64,000 nt of DNA from Natronobacterium texcoconense (GCF_900104065.1 NZ_FNLC01000001.1:62001-126000); one strand, 5' to 3'. Positions 8,594-17,672 are shown, counted from the stretch's first letter. Program-made: numbers and translations. The notes: generated by a model not told the origin, from the sequence alone.

Positions 8594-8757
8594 ACGAGCG
8601 TCGTCTCAAGGTGATGTACATCCTCGGTTTCGTTCTCTGTACTATCGCACTCGTTTCGGCGGCAACGACCGGCGATATACTGTTTGCCGTCACCTTCGGG
8701 TTCGTTCTCGTCTACCTCGGCATCCGCTACTGGATGGTCTCGACAGGACGGCCGTAA
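8590..8757 (+). CDS. Small two-helix membrane protein (unknown)
   Basis: 55 residues beginning MNERRLKVMY, with two hydrophobic helices (about 9-26 and 31-47) and a short polar tail. Positive residues at the N-terminus suggest the N-terminus is inside. GGGTGAG eight bases before the ATG is a good match to the anti-Shine-Dalgarno end of haloarchaeal 16S rRNA. It begins within the stop of a 12-codon mini-ORF. No family recognised. Confidence 0.55.
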   Translation: MNERRLKVMYILGFVLCTIALVSAATTGDILFAVTFGFVLVYLGIRYWMVSTGRP

Positions 8758-8813
8758 AAAACGCGAACGCGTGCAGGCCTGCACGTATCGGCTACGGGTG
8801 CGATACGCGACGT

Positions 8814-8966
8814 ATGGATCCCGTCGCGCTCCCTGCCGTCCCTCCAGCCGTCGAACTGGCGATCTACGGCTACTTCGTTCTCGTCGCAGCTATCGGCTGT
8901 TACCTGCACGGTCGACTCTGGTTCGGTGCCCGCGGGAGAGACGGAAACACCGTCCTCGAGGGATAG
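8814..8966 (+). CDS. Small one-helix membrane protein (unknown)
   Basis: 50 residues beginning MDPVALPAVPP, with one hydrophobic helix (about 13-33) and a short basic, polar tail. It follows the 55-residue membrane protein by 56 bases on the same strand. Codon choice is like its neighbours. Homologues not recognised; it could be a short membrane subunit or a false call. Confidence 0.45.
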   Translation: MDPVALPAVPPAVELAIYGYFVLVAAIGCYLHGRLWFGARGRDGNTVLEG

Positions 8967-9140
8967 ACCGAGTGCTATCAGGCCGCCGATCCGAACCAGT
9001 TCCGAACTGTCCGCTTTGTCAGCCGATTTGTCTACGTTCGTCGAGGTAGGCGGAAGACCTCTTCTGCCACAACAACGAACTCGAGTAATACATCTACAAT
9101 CGGCAAAAACGATATACGTTCTTCCGTATTTGTGGGGAGT

Positions 9141-10094
9141 ATGTCTACGAACGTTGGAGAAGTATGCGATGAAACGGACGATCGTTCGGTACGTCTCCCC
9201 GATATACGGTCCCGGCCCGACCACTCGACGGTATTGTTCGCCCACCCACGACACTTCGACGTTCGGTACCGGATCAACCCGTACATGGGTGGCCGCGTCG
9301 ACACCGATCGCGCACGGGAACAGTGGCGAACGCTCAAGGACGCCTACGAGCGCTACGCGACCTCGGTCGCCGTCCTCGATCCCGCGGAGACGTGGACGGC
9401 GCTCGAGGACGGCGAGTACAGCGACGAGGACGCTGACGCCGTTTCACCCGCCCACTTGCCGGATATGGTCTTTTGTGCGAATCACGGGCTGGCGACCCCC
9501 GACGGAACAGGGGTCGTGCCGGCGACGATGGCCACCGACGAACGCGCGGGTGAACCGACTCACTTCGCGGCGTGGTGTGACGACCGCGGATACGAGGTGC
9601 TCGACGCGCCCGATTATCGGTTCGAAGGCACCGGCGACGCCATCTGGCACCCCGAAAAACGATTGCTCTGGGGCGGGTATGGCGTCCGGACGGACCAGCG
9701 AGTGTACGACGAACTCGCCGACAGGCTCGACGCGACCGTCCTCACGCTCGAACTCACGGACGACCACTACTACCATCTCGACGTCTGTTTCGCCCCGCTC
9801 GATGCGTCGACGGTCCTGATCCAGCCCGACGCGTTCACCGCCGACGGACTCGCGACGATTCGGACGGTCTTCGACCGCGTCCTCGAGGCCCCTCTCGAGG
9901 AGTCCCGGAATGGACTGGCCTGTAACTGCCACTGCGTCGACGGCGAGACCGTCCTCCTCGGCGCGGGCAATCCCCGGACTGAGCGCGTCCTCTCCGAAGC
10001 AGGGTTCGATCCCGTTCCGATTCCGACCGACGAGTTCCAGAAAGCCGGCGGCTCCGTCTGCTGTCTGAAACTCGAACTCGGCGCTCTCACCTGA
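9141..10094 (+). CDS. Dimethylarginine dimethylaminohydrolase / amidinotransferase family protein
   Basis: 317 residues of the guanidine-modifying superfamily. Visible are YRFEGTGDAIW (about 159-169), His212 in HLDVCF, and the C-terminal nucleophile region GGSVCC (Cys307/308). DDAH enzymes hydrolyse methylated arginine to citrulline and amine; related haloarchaeal proteins may act on arginine, ornithine or other guanidines, so the substrate stays open. An in-frame GTG nine bases upstream is possible. I chose the ATG at 9141 because GATATACG lies about 25 bases before it. Confidence 0.82.
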   Translation: MSTNVGEVCDETDDRSVRLPDIRSRPDHSTVLFAHPRHFDVRYRINPYMGGRVDTDRAREQWRTLKDAYERYATSVAVLDPAETWTALEDGEYSDEDADAVSPAHLPDMVFCANHGLATPDGTGVVPATMATDERAGEPTHFAAWCDDRGYEVLDAPDYRFEGTGDAIWHPEKRLLWGGYGVRTDQRVYDELADRLDATVLTLELTDDHYYHLDVCFAPLDASTVLIQPDAFTADGLATIRTVFDRVLEAPLEESRNGLACNCHCVDGETVLLGAGNPRTERVLSEAGFDPVPIPTDEFQKAGGSVCCLKLELGALT

Positions 10095-10133
10095 CGGCTG
10101 AACAGTGACCGATTCGGTCAGAAGAAGCCAGGC

Positions 10134-10763
10134 TCACTCGAGGAGAGCTGTCCATTCGCGGACCGTTCCCCCGTGCTCGTCGGCGAACGCTGCCGCGTCG
10201 TCGGCCGTGGAGAACGGGAGTAAATCCTCCCCCATCGCGCCTTCGACGTCGCTGTCGACGACGTAGTGCAGTTCCGTCGCGTCCGCGAAATCGTCCGCTG
10301 CGACGTGACTCGAGATGTACGTCGTGCCGTCACGTTCCTCGAGGTCGTAGTCGACGCTCGAGTAGTCGGTGACGAACCCCTCGCGGAGTTCCCAGCCGAG
10401 TCCGACTCGTTCCTCGTGGTAGACGACGAGTTCGGCGACACTGTCGAACCATGCCGGGCCGTCGCGCTCGTCGGGGTTTCCGTCGGCGTAGAATAGCTGT
10501 CCCGCGGGTCCGTAGTGGTCCTCGATCACCATCCCGCAGACGTCACAGGACTGTCCGTCGGTCAGGGCAACCGGCTCCGCGGGTGGCTCGTCGGCAGCGT
10601 CGTCCTCGAGACAGCCGGCGAGACCGGTTCCGGCGACGGCGATAGCCCCGGAAAGGACGCGACGACGCGAGAGACCACCGGAACGTTCAGTCCGGTGGTT
10701 ACAGCATCGGCTGCTCGAGCCGTGCGGAGCTTGCCTGTCGTGGGTGTGAGTGCGTTCGGTCAT
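10134..10763 (-). CDS. nosL: NosL copper chaperone lipoprotein
   Basis: 209 residues, last gene of the nos operon. NosL is an outer-surface copper-binding lipoprotein that feeds Cu(I) to the maturing N2O reductase. The sequence has a Tat motif (SRRRVLSG, 32-39), a lipobox ending LAGC (Cys51) and the copper-binding CDVCGM motif (73-78). The N-terminal 30 residues before the RR pair are unusually His/Ser rich. It overlaps nosY by 4 bases (ATGA). Confidence 0.93.
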   Translation of the reverse strand: MTERTHTHDRQAPHGSSSRCCNHRTERSGGLSRRRVLSGAIAVAGTGLAGCLEDDAADEPPAEPVALTDGQSCDVCGMVIEDHYGPAGQLFYADGNPDERDGPAWFDSVAELVVYHEERVGLGWELREGFVTDYSSVDYDLEERDGTTYISSHVAADDFADATELHYVVDSDVEGAMGEDLLPFSTADDAAAFADEHGGTVREWTALLE

Positions 10764-11734
10764 AGTCGTCGTCGTCGAATCGCGAGTGCGGCGAGTGCGA
10801 TCGGCAGGACGATCCAGGCGACGAGCGCCGCGACGAGGACCGGCGTCGAGAGGCCGGATTCGGCCAGGACAGACGCGAAGCCGGCGTCACCGGCGGCCCC
10901 GAGCGATCCCAGCACCAGCGCGCGGAAGATGCCGGTCGGGTTCGCCAGCAACATCGCGGAGACGGCGGCCTCGGAGAGGTCGAACGCCGCGATCACGCCG
11001 AGTCCGATCAGGTCGTGGACGAGGACGAACCACGCCCACGCGAGCAGCGAGACGCCGAGCGCGTGGGTCTTCTCGGGAACCAGCGTCGAGACGAGGACGC
11101 CGAGCGCGAGAAAGACCAGTCCGAGACCGATCGTCGCCAGCAGGAAGCCGGCGTAGGCGTCGAAGCCAGCCAGTCCGAACTCCTGGAGCAGGAAGAAACC
11201 AGCGGCCCCGAAGCCGATCAGCGCCGCACTCGAGAGGACGACCGCTCGACCGACGGCCGTCCCGACGACGATCAGTGCGCGATCGACCGGCAGGGCAAAC
11301 AGCGTGTGCAGCCAGCCGCTCTCCTCGCGGCCGACGACCGCGTCGTAGGAGAACGCAAGCGCCACCAGCGGGACGAGATACACCGCGAGCACGGCCAGGC
11401 TCGCGACCGTTCGCTCGAACCCGTCGGGGCTGACGCTCGAGCCGCTGAACGTCGTCAGCCCGAGCGCGAACGCGGCGAAGATGGCGGTCAGCGCGACCGC
11501 CCACCGGCCGCGAACCGCGAGTCGGTACTCGGTCTCGGCGACGACCAGGAGCTGACGGTACCAGCGTCCCGAGCCCAGGCCGTCGACGCTCGTCTCGGTC
11601 TCGAGATCGGTCTCGGTCGCGTCTTCCGTCGGCGAGACCGTACTGTATCCGCCGTCCGGCCGCGGAATGGAGTCGTCGCTCGTGGCTTCCGGATCGACAT
11701 CGGGGTCGACTGAGGGACTGTGTTCGTCGGTCAT
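10760..11734 (-). CDS. nosY: NosY ABC transporter permease
   Basis: 324 residues from the ATG that overlaps the stop of nosF by four bases (11731-11734); longer upstream starts would run into nosF. About 50 acidic residues precede six predicted transmembrane segments of the ABC-2 type. With NosF it forms the transporter that supplies sulfur for assembly of the CuZ [4Cu-2S] cluster. The final residues are basic (RRRRL), consistent with a cytoplasmic C-terminus. Confidence 0.92.
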   Translation of the reverse strand: MTDEHSPSVDPDVDPEATSDDSIPRPDGGYSTVSPTEDATETDLETETSVDGLGSGRWYRQLLVVAETEYRLAVRGRWAVALTAIFAAFALGLTTFSGSSVSPDGFERTVASLAVLAVYLVPLVALAFSYDAVVGREESGWLHTLFALPVDRALIVVGTAVGRAVVLSSAALIGFGAAGFFLLQEFGLAGFDAYAGFLLATIGLGLVFLALGVLVSTLVPEKTHALGVSLLAWAWFVLVHDLIGLGVIAAFDLSEAAVSAMLLANPTGIFRALVLGSLGAAGDAGFASVLAESGLSTPVLVAALVAWIVLPIALAALAIRRRRL

Positions 11735-12660
11735 CGTGCGCTCACCTCCGCTGGCTGTTCGGCGTCGTCCGCGAGCGCGTCGTGGAACGCCGCCTCGAGT
11801 CCGGGTTCCCGGACCTCGAAGCGATCGACCATGTCCGACTCGAGTTCCGAGAGGAGCTCGAAAGCACGCTCGCGGCTGCAGGTCACTTCGATCGAGTCGC
11901 CGGCGTCGGCGACCTCGCCCCATCCCTGGACGGTGTCCAGGAGCCGGCTCCGGTCGTCGGCCGCGTGGAGGACGACGGTGACGCCGTCTCCGGCCGTCGT
12001 ACGAAGGTCGTTGACGGGCCCGACGGCGCGAAGTTCGCCAGCCTCGAGGATGGCGACCTCGTCGCAGAGCCGCTCGACCTCCGAGAGGACGTGCGACGAG
12101 AGGACGACGGTCGCGTCGGTCTCGCGGTCGATGCGTTCGATGATCTCGTGGAAGGTGGCGACGCCGCGCGGGTCGAGTCCGGCGGTCGGCTCGTCGAGGA
12201 CGAGTACCGGCGGTTCGCCCAGCAAGGCGGCTGCGAGGCCGAGCCGTCGTCCCATCCCGTTCGAGTAGCCCGAGACGGCGCGGTCAGCGGCGTCGTGCAG
12301 GCCGACCGTCTCGAGGGCGTCCGCGATTCGCTCGGCTCTCGCGTCGAGTCCGCGGATGCGGGCGTGGACGTCGAGGACTTCGCGGCCGGTCATCGAGGAC
12401 GGGAAGCCGGCGTGTTCGGGCAGGAACGAGACGCGTTCTCGGACCTGGTGGCCGGCCTCGGCGACGTCGATGCCGCCGACCTCGATCGTTCCGCTGTCGG
12501 GTCGGTCGTGGCCGACCAGCAGTTCGAACAGCGTCGTCTTGCCGGCTCCGTTCGTTCCGAGGACGCCGAACGTCGATCCCGACGGGATCTCGAAGCTCGG
12601 CCCGTCGAGGGCGACGACGTCGCCGTACCGTTTGTGTACGTCAGTTATCGTGATCTCCAT
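11731..12660 (-). CDS. nosF: NosF ABC transporter ATP-binding protein
   Basis: 309 residues. Walker A GTNGAGKTT (35-43), signature SGYSNGMGRRLGLA and Walker B VLVLDEPTAGLDP are intact, followed by an extra C-terminal domain of about 90 residues typical of this subfamily. It energises NosY. Its start lies 20 bases inside the end of nosD and its end overlaps nosY, so translation of the maturation genes is coupled. Confidence 0.93.
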   Translation of the reverse strand: MEITITDVHKRYGDVVALDGPSFEIPSGSTFGVLGTNGAGKTTLFELLVGHDRPDSGTIEVGGIDVAEAGHQVRERVSFLPEHAGFPSSMTGREVLDVHARIRGLDARAERIADALETVGLHDAADRAVSGYSNGMGRRLGLAAALLGEPPVLVLDEPTAGLDPRGVATFHEIIERIDRETDATVVLSSHVLSEVERLCDEVAILEAGELRAVGPVNDLRTTAGDGVTVVLHAADDRSRLLDTVQGWGEVADAGDSIEVTCSRERAFELLSELESDMVDRFEVREPGLEAAFHDALADDAEQPAEVSAR

Positions 12661-14035
12661 AGTACTCTCTCCAGTCGTCGTGTGGCGGTTCGGCGAGCGG
12701 TCGGTGGTCGACGATGCCGGGCGATTCGATCAGGGGGAACGAGCTTTCTGCCATCCGGACGGCGTCGAACGCCGGACTTTCGGCGAAGACGGCGGCCTGT
12801 GGCTGCTCCTGGACCAGCCGTTCGGCGCTGCCGGCGGGCTGGTGGCGCACTTCGCTGGTGCCGTCGCCGTCCAGATCGACCGCGCGGGCGTCCGACCAGT
12901 AGTTGCCGCCGTCGGTGGCGTTCCACTCGAGCTGGTCGTTTATCGTGGCGTAGGCCGACTGGTCGTTGGCGACGAAGCTGTTGCCGACGACGCGCTCGTC
13001 GGAGCTTCCAGCCGTGAACTGGATGCCGACCTCGTTCTCCAGCACCAGGTTGTCGACGACGTCGTTGCGGTGAGCGTTGTAGACGTAGAAGCCGTTTCCG
13101 TTGGCGACCACGGCGTTCCCGCTGATCTCGCTGTCGTCGACGTCCTTGACGAGGATCCCCTGGCCGCTGGGACCGTCGTTGTTGACGGCGGTGTTGTTCA
13201 CGATCTCGAGGCCCTGCGAGACCATCAGCGCGTAGCCGACGTCGTTGTCGAACGCGACGTTGTTCTCGAGGCGGTTGTCGTCGGAGTACATGTAGTGGAC
13301 CCCGTATCGGAGCTCCCAGATGACGTTGCCCTCGGCGACGACGCCTTCGGACCACGAGAAGTAAATCCCGTCGCGGGTCGTCGTGATGTAGTTGTCGCGT
13401 AGTTCGGCACCGTCCGCTCGGTCGAGGTGGATGCCGTTGCCACGGGTGGCCTCACTGACGTCCTCGCGGCCGGCGATGATCGACTCCTCGACGGTGACGT
13501 CTTCCGACTCGCCGATCCAGATGCCGTAGGTCGTCTCGGTGATTCGAAGGTCCGAAAGCGTCGATCCCGAGCCGTTGACCAGCACGCCTGCGTCCTCGTC
13601 GCTGCGTTCGTAGCCGGAGCCGCGGATCCAGACGTCTTCGAGAGTGATGTCTTCGGCGGTGACGTGGACGACGGTCCCCTCTCCACCGCCGTCGATCAGC
13701 GCCTGCCGGTCGGCCTCGTCGCTCGTCACGAGCGTGAGACCTGGCGTCTCGATCGTCACGTGCTCCTCGAATGCTCCCTCGAGGAGGACGGTGTCTCCGG
13801 GCTCTGCCGCGTCGACAGCAGCCTGGACGGAGTCGTACTCCTCGCCGTCGACGGTCGCGACGCCGGGTTCGGTCGGCTCTTCGGCGTCGTGGACGTCGGG
13901 CACCTCTGGAGTCCATCCCTCGACGGTCCGTTCGGCGTCGCTGCTCGAGCCGTCGGCCGCGACGACGGCCGCCGCGCCGATTACGGCCAGGACGACGAGA
14001 GCCAGGACGAGGAACCACGTCTCGGATCTCGTCAC
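12641..14035 (-). CDS. nosD: NosD periplasmic-side maturation factor (right-handed beta-helix)
   Basis: 464 residues with an N-terminal membrane helix (about 7-26) and then many repeats of NosD/CASH beta-helix type, recognisable as N-x-(I/V/A)-x-x-N-x-x-G ladders from about residue 110 to 360. NosD works with NosFY to deliver sulfur for CuZ assembly in N2O reductase. The single helix replaces the cleaved signal of many bacterial NosD proteins, suggesting membrane tethering. It overlaps the upstream gene by 4 bases and nosF by 20. Confidence 0.93.
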   Translation of the reverse strand: MTRSETWFLVLALVVLAVIGAAAVVAADGSSSDAERTVEGWTPEVPDVHDAEEPTEPGVATVDGEEYDSVQAAVDAAEPGDTVLLEGAFEEHVTIETPGLTLVTSDEADRQALIDGGGEGTVVHVTAEDITLEDVWIRGSGYERSDEDAGVLVNGSGSTLSDLRITETTYGIWIGESEDVTVEESIIAGREDVSEATRGNGIHLDRADGAELRDNYITTTRDGIYFSWSEGVVAEGNVIWELRYGVHYMYSDDNRLENNVAFDNDVGYALMVSQGLEIVNNTAVNNDGPSGQGILVKDVDDSEISGNAVVANGNGFYVYNAHRNDVVDNLVLENEVGIQFTAGSSDERVVGNSFVANDQSAYATINDQLEWNATDGGNYWSDARAVDLDGDGTSEVRHQPAGSAERLVQEQPQAAVFAESPAFDAVRMAESSFPLIESPGIVDHRPLAEPPHDDWREYYGDHDN

Positions 14036-14835
14036 GGTGACTCACCTCTCGATGATCCGGGATCGGCCGTCGTTTCCGTGTTCGGCCCGGTTGCAGTCTC
14101 GGCGGTCGGTCCCGACTCGGATCGGTCGTCTCCGCCCCGCCACGAGCGAATCCTGTCTCGCAATCGGTCACGCCCGTCGCTCGTGAGTTCGGGGACGTCA
14201 CCGATCGTCGCCTCCGAATCCCGCAGTGCGTACGCGGTGACGAGGAGGGCGAGTGCGAGTATCGTGAGGTACCCGCCCGGGGCGAACCACGCGAGCCCGC
14301 TGATGTTGGCGATCTCGTAGGTGCCGAGCAACGGGGGCGTGAACGGCTCGATGCCACGCATCGGTGCGTCGGGATCGAGCGAGTGTCCGGCCTGGTGAAG
14401 CCGGTACTGGATCGCCGCGAACATCACGACGAACACGGTCAGGGTGCCGGCGAGCTGACAGGTCAGGCCGAGTTTCAACTTGCGGACGGTCGGCGCGAGC
14501 GCGACGAACAGGCCGGTTGCGGCGACGGCGACGAACGCGAGCGGGCCAACCGACCACTCGGGTACCTCGATCGCCTTCGGGTGCACGTCGTAGTTGGGGT
14601 CGAGATACACCGGATCCGGATAGTAGAATCCGACGTACTGGTTCAGCCCCTGAGTCTCGGCGACGTCACCCTCGAGCCGTGGATAGGCGTACAGTTCCAC
14701 GAACAGTCCGTCCGGATACTGTGGTGCCTCGAGGGTGATCCGCCACATCGGGAGCGCGAGCGCGACGAGCAACAGCACAGCCGCTGCGAGTGGGAGTGCA
14801 CGCCGGAGTTCGGTGAATTTGGCGAGTCGGGACAT
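14032..14835 (-). CDS. NosB-like four-helix membrane protein of the nos operon
   Basis: 267 residues with four predicted transmembrane helices (about 13-33, 97-115, 122-143, 182-204), a large outside loop rich in Tyr/Pro between helices 1 and 2, and a disordered acidic C-tail. It sits directly after nosZ (29-base gap) and overlaps nosD. That position and topology match NosB, a membrane protein of unknown function found after nosZ in clade II nos clusters. I infer NosB equivalence from context and helix count, not from a motif. Confidence 0.7.
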   Translation of the reverse strand: MSRLAKFTELRRALPLAAAVLLLVALALPMWRITLEAPQYPDGLFVELYAYPRLEGDVAETQGLNQYVGFYYPDPVYLDPNYDVHPKAIEVPEWSVGPLAFVAVAATGLFVALAPTVRKLKLGLTCQLAGTLTVFVVMFAAIQYRLHQAGHSLDPDAPMRGIEPFTPPLLGTYEIANISGLAWFAPGGYLTILALALLVTAYALRDSEATIGDVPELTSDGRDRLRDRIRSWRGGDDRSESGPTAETATGPNTETTADPGSSRGESP

Positions 14836-14864
14836 GAGTGATGGGTGAGGGGAGTCGCGGGCGA

Positions 14865-16760
14865 TCAGTCGGCCGGTTCGACGAGTAGTCGCGAGCGCAT
14901 CTCGAGGTGGAGTGCGCTACAGAAGTACGCACAGTACATCCAGTAGACGCCGGGCTGGTCGGCCGTGAACGTCACTTCACGGGTCTCCTGTGGCGCGAGT
15001 TTGACGTTGATGTCGTACTCGGGGATCGCGAGCGAGTGGAGGATGTCTTCCTCCTGTTCGATGTTCGTCGAGCGGATCGTCACCTCGTCGCCTTCCTGGA
15101 CGGTGATGTCCTCGAAGCCGAAGTGGTTGCGCTGGTTGTACATCTCGATGTGGACCTGATCCCCGTCGCGCTCGATGAAGTTGTCCTCGTCGGCGGGGGA
15201 GATGAAGTCCAGCTCGAGGTCGTCGGGATCGTAGACGCTGGCGGGGTCGAGCCGATCGGCCCGGACGATCGAGGCGTCGTGGGGTTCCGGGTAGGCGGGT
15301 GTGTCCTTGACCAGTTCCATGCCGGCGTCGTCGTCGCCGATGTAGAACAGCTGGTCGTTCTCGGGGAACACGGGTCCGACCGGGAGGAACCGGTCTTTCG
15401 AGAGCTTGTTGAGGACGATCAACCAGTCACCTTGTGGATCGCCGGTGTAGGATTCGGAGGCGATCAGGTGGCCGGGACTGTAGTGGACGTCGTGTTTCTC
15501 GATGACCGGATCTTCGGAGCCCATCTCGGCCTCGACTGCTGCTTCGATGTCCCACTTGACGACCTGGGAGTCGACGAACAGCGTCGTGTAGGCGTGACCG
15601 CGACCGTCGTAGGCGGTATGAAGCGGTCCGTTGCCGACGTTCACGCGTCCGACGACGGCGTCGTTGGGGTCGTCGACCTCGTTCAACTGGTCGATCTCGA
15701 TGACCGTACAGGTGGGGTCGAGTTTCCCGGAAGCGATCGCGTACTGGCCGTCCGGCGTGACGCTGACACCGTGGGGGTTCGTCGGCACGTCGACGTATCG
15801 AACCAGTGGCTCGTCGCCGTCGTTGAGCGGGCTGTCTTCGGTGCCGTCGACGACGGGCACGCCGTTGAACTCCTCGTACTCGCCGGCCTCGACGGCCTCT
15901 TCGATTCGCGGGATGTTGAACGCGACGACGTAGTCGGTGTCGGCCGCGGTCATCTCGGATTCGGTGACGCCCTCCTCGCTGTTGTAACTGGTCGTGAAGA
16001 ACCACTCGCCCTCCTTGCCGGAGTCGCCGTTGTCGAGGTTGCAGTCGACGCGGACGTCCCACTCGTGGTCGAACGGGTCCGGTGACATCGCCGAGAGGGT
16101 CGAGCCGTACTCGCTCGGGTCGTCGAGGTCGCGACCGTCGTTGGGAAGTGGGACACGGAGTTCGCCGACGCCGAAGACGTACCGGCTGTCGGGCATCAGC
16201 ATACACGCGCCGTGGGTCCCCTGCTGGTTCGGCAGGTCGATGATCGCGTCGGTCTCGAAGTACTCGAGGTCGATGCGAGCCATCCGGCCGTTTGCCTTGT
16301 CATTGACGAACAGCCACTCGCCGTCGTACTGGTTGTCGGTCTGGCTGACGCGGGGGTGGTGGGTGTCACCCCACGTGTAGCCGCCCGATTCCTGGAGCAT
16401 CTCGTGGGTTTCGTCGTCGAAGCCGTAACCGCGTGCGCTCTCGACGTTGAACACCGGGATGCGCATGATCTGGCGCATCGACGGGACGCCGTAGACGCGA
16501 ATGTCTCCGGAGTGGCCCCCGGAGAGGAACGCGTAGTAGTCGTCGTGTTCTCCGGGCGGGACCGTAGCGTCGACGTCCGCGGCAGCCGGCTGGTCGTCAC
16601 CGGAGAGCAATCCTGTACACCCTGCGAGTGACCCCATTGCCCCGGCCGCTGCACCGGCCTTCATGAAGTCTCGGCGGGGGATCCTGGCGAACAGCGGATC
16701 TTTGTCGCTGGCGTCGGCCTCGATAGTCTCTCGGTCGCTGGTTGGGTTAGTGTCGGACAT
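14865..16760 (-). CDS. nosZ: Nitrous oxide reductase
   Basis: 631 residues from the ATG at 16760; a longer reading frame upstream lacks a better start. NosZ reduces N2O to N2 on the outer face of the membrane. A Tat signal (PRRDFMKAG, RR at 29-30) is followed by a lipobox-like LAGC (Cys48), so it may be lipid anchored. The beta-propeller has His motifs expected for CuZ (DTHHPRVS near 125, NPHGVS, GPLHT, SPGHL, EPHD). The C-terminal cupredoxin domain has the CuA motif CAYFCSALHLEM (about 610-621). First gene of the nosZ-B-D-F-Y-L operon. Confidence 0.96.
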   Translation of the reverse strand: MSDTNPTSDRETIEADASDKDPLFARIPRRDFMKAGAAAGAMGSLAGCTGLLSGDDQPAAADVDATVPPGEHDDYYAFLSGGHSGDIRVYGVPSMRQIMRIPVFNVESARGYGFDDETHEMLQESGGYTWGDTHHPRVSQTDNQYDGEWLFVNDKANGRMARIDLEYFETDAIIDLPNQQGTHGACMLMPDSRYVFGVGELRVPLPNDGRDLDDPSEYGSTLSAMSPDPFDHEWDVRVDCNLDNGDSGKEGEWFFTTSYNSEEGVTESEMTAADTDYVVAFNIPRIEEAVEAGEYEEFNGVPVVDGTEDSPLNDGDEPLVRYVDVPTNPHGVSVTPDGQYAIASGKLDPTCTVIEIDQLNEVDDPNDAVVGRVNVGNGPLHTAYDGRGHAYTTLFVDSQVVKWDIEAAVEAEMGSEDPVIEKHDVHYSPGHLIASESYTGDPQGDWLIVLNKLSKDRFLPVGPVFPENDQLFYIGDDDAGMELVKDTPAYPEPHDASIVRADRLDPASVYDPDDLELDFISPADEDNFIERDGDQVHIEMYNQRNHFGFEDITVQEGDEVTIRSTNIEQEEDILHSLAIPEYDINVKLAPQETREVTFTADQPGVYWMYCAYFCSALHLEMRSRLLVEPAD

Positions 16761-16880
16761 TGTCTTTTGATTACGTGTCGTTTTTGTGCCTGTTCCCTGG
16801 GTCTGGCGTTCGGTACAGTCACAACTCGACAACCCGTCGTATTAGGGGCGTCTCGAATTCTCGTGTATCAGTAACTAGAC

Positions 16881-16908
16881 CGAACGCGTTCGTCCGATCT
16901 TTTATATG
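16881..16908 (-). promoter_or_regulatory. nosZ promoter: TATA box and adjoining palindrome
   Basis: On the minus strand CATATAAAAGA (16898-16908) is a strong TATA box. The perfect 12-base palindrome CGAACGCGTTCG (16881-16892) lies immediately downstream, between TATA and the expected start site near 16875, leaving a leader of roughly 115 nt before nosZ. Denitrification genes in haloarchaea are known to respond to the oxygen-sensing regulator NarO through an inverted repeat. Whether this palindrome is that element or a repressor site is not settled by position alone. The rest of the 16761-17042 gap shows no ORF. Confidence 0.6.
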
Positions 16909-17042
16909 GCCGGTCCAGCAGTCGTGGTCGCTCGGTCACCGTGTCCCGCGTTCGGTTCGGCATCCACTCCTGCGTCCGCGCCGAAACCATCAGAAAAGAA
17001 GGATAGTATTGGAGGCTCCGAAGCGAAACGACGGTCGTCTCC

Positions 17043-17525
17043 TCACTCGCGGAAAATACGGTACGCACCCTGGCCCGTCGCGACCTCTCGAGTCTCACCG
17101 TCCGGCGTCGTGCTCTCGACGGTGACTTCGCTGACGCCGACGCTCGAGCCTGCACGGACCACGTCCGCCGTCGCCACGAGGTCGCCCGTCGCCGGCCGAA
17201 GGTAGTTGACGTTCAGGTTGATCGTCGCGATACTCGCCGCGAACGGGTCCTCGAGTTCGGTCCGCAGGGAGAGGCCGCCGACGGTGTCGATCAGCGTGGC
17301 GGCGATGCCGCCGTGGATGTCCGGCCGCCGGTCGTCGTCGGCGTTCGGACGGGCGTTCGTCAGTTTTTCGTCGTAGGGAACTGCGAGAGTCATCGTTCCG
17401 GGGCCGACGTTCTCGACGCTCGTCCCGATCCACGAGAGGAACTCCTGGTGTTCGTCGATGTAGTGCTGGAGGAACTCCTCGAGGCTCGCGAACGTCTCGG
17501 GGTCCGGGTAGTCGTCGTCGGTCAT
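17043..17525 (-). CDS. PaaI-type hotdog acyl-CoA thioesterase
   Basis: 160 residues of the hotdog fold, with the family signature DIHGGIAATLIDTVGGLS around the central helix and ATINLNVNYLRPATGDLVA in the sheet. Members hydrolyse acyl- or aryl-CoA thioesters. It has about 40 extra N-terminal residues compared with minimal PaaI. The ATG at 17525 is chosen over a GTG six bases upstream. It lies upstream of nosZ but separated by 280 bases containing the nosZ promoter, so it is probably unrelated. Confidence 0.82.
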   Translation of the reverse strand: MTDDDYPDPETFASLEEFLQHYIDEHQEFLSWIGTSVENVGPGTMTLAVPYDEKLTNARPNADDDRRPDIHGGIAATLIDTVGGLSLRTELEDPFAASIATINLNVNYLRPATGDLVATADVVRAGSSVGVSEVTVESTTPDGETREVATGQGAYRIFRE

Positions 17526-17642
17526 GCCCACTCGTCCACGGTCGACCCCCTTTATGCCTGCGTTTCCGGGGTTTTGAGTTGGAAACGGTTTTTCGGGACG
17601 GCGGCGGATCTCGCTGAAACGTGCGTTTCACCCTGGAGAAGA

Positions 17643-17650
17643 CGTTTATC
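17643..17650 (+). promoter_or_regulatory. TATA-like box of serpin gene 1
   Basis: CGTTTATCC about 25 bases before the ATG at 17673. The same nonamer precedes the second serpin gene at the same distance, so the promoter core was duplicated with the gene. Confidence 0.5.
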
Positions 17651-17672
17651 CGTCTCCACCGATCACTCGCCT

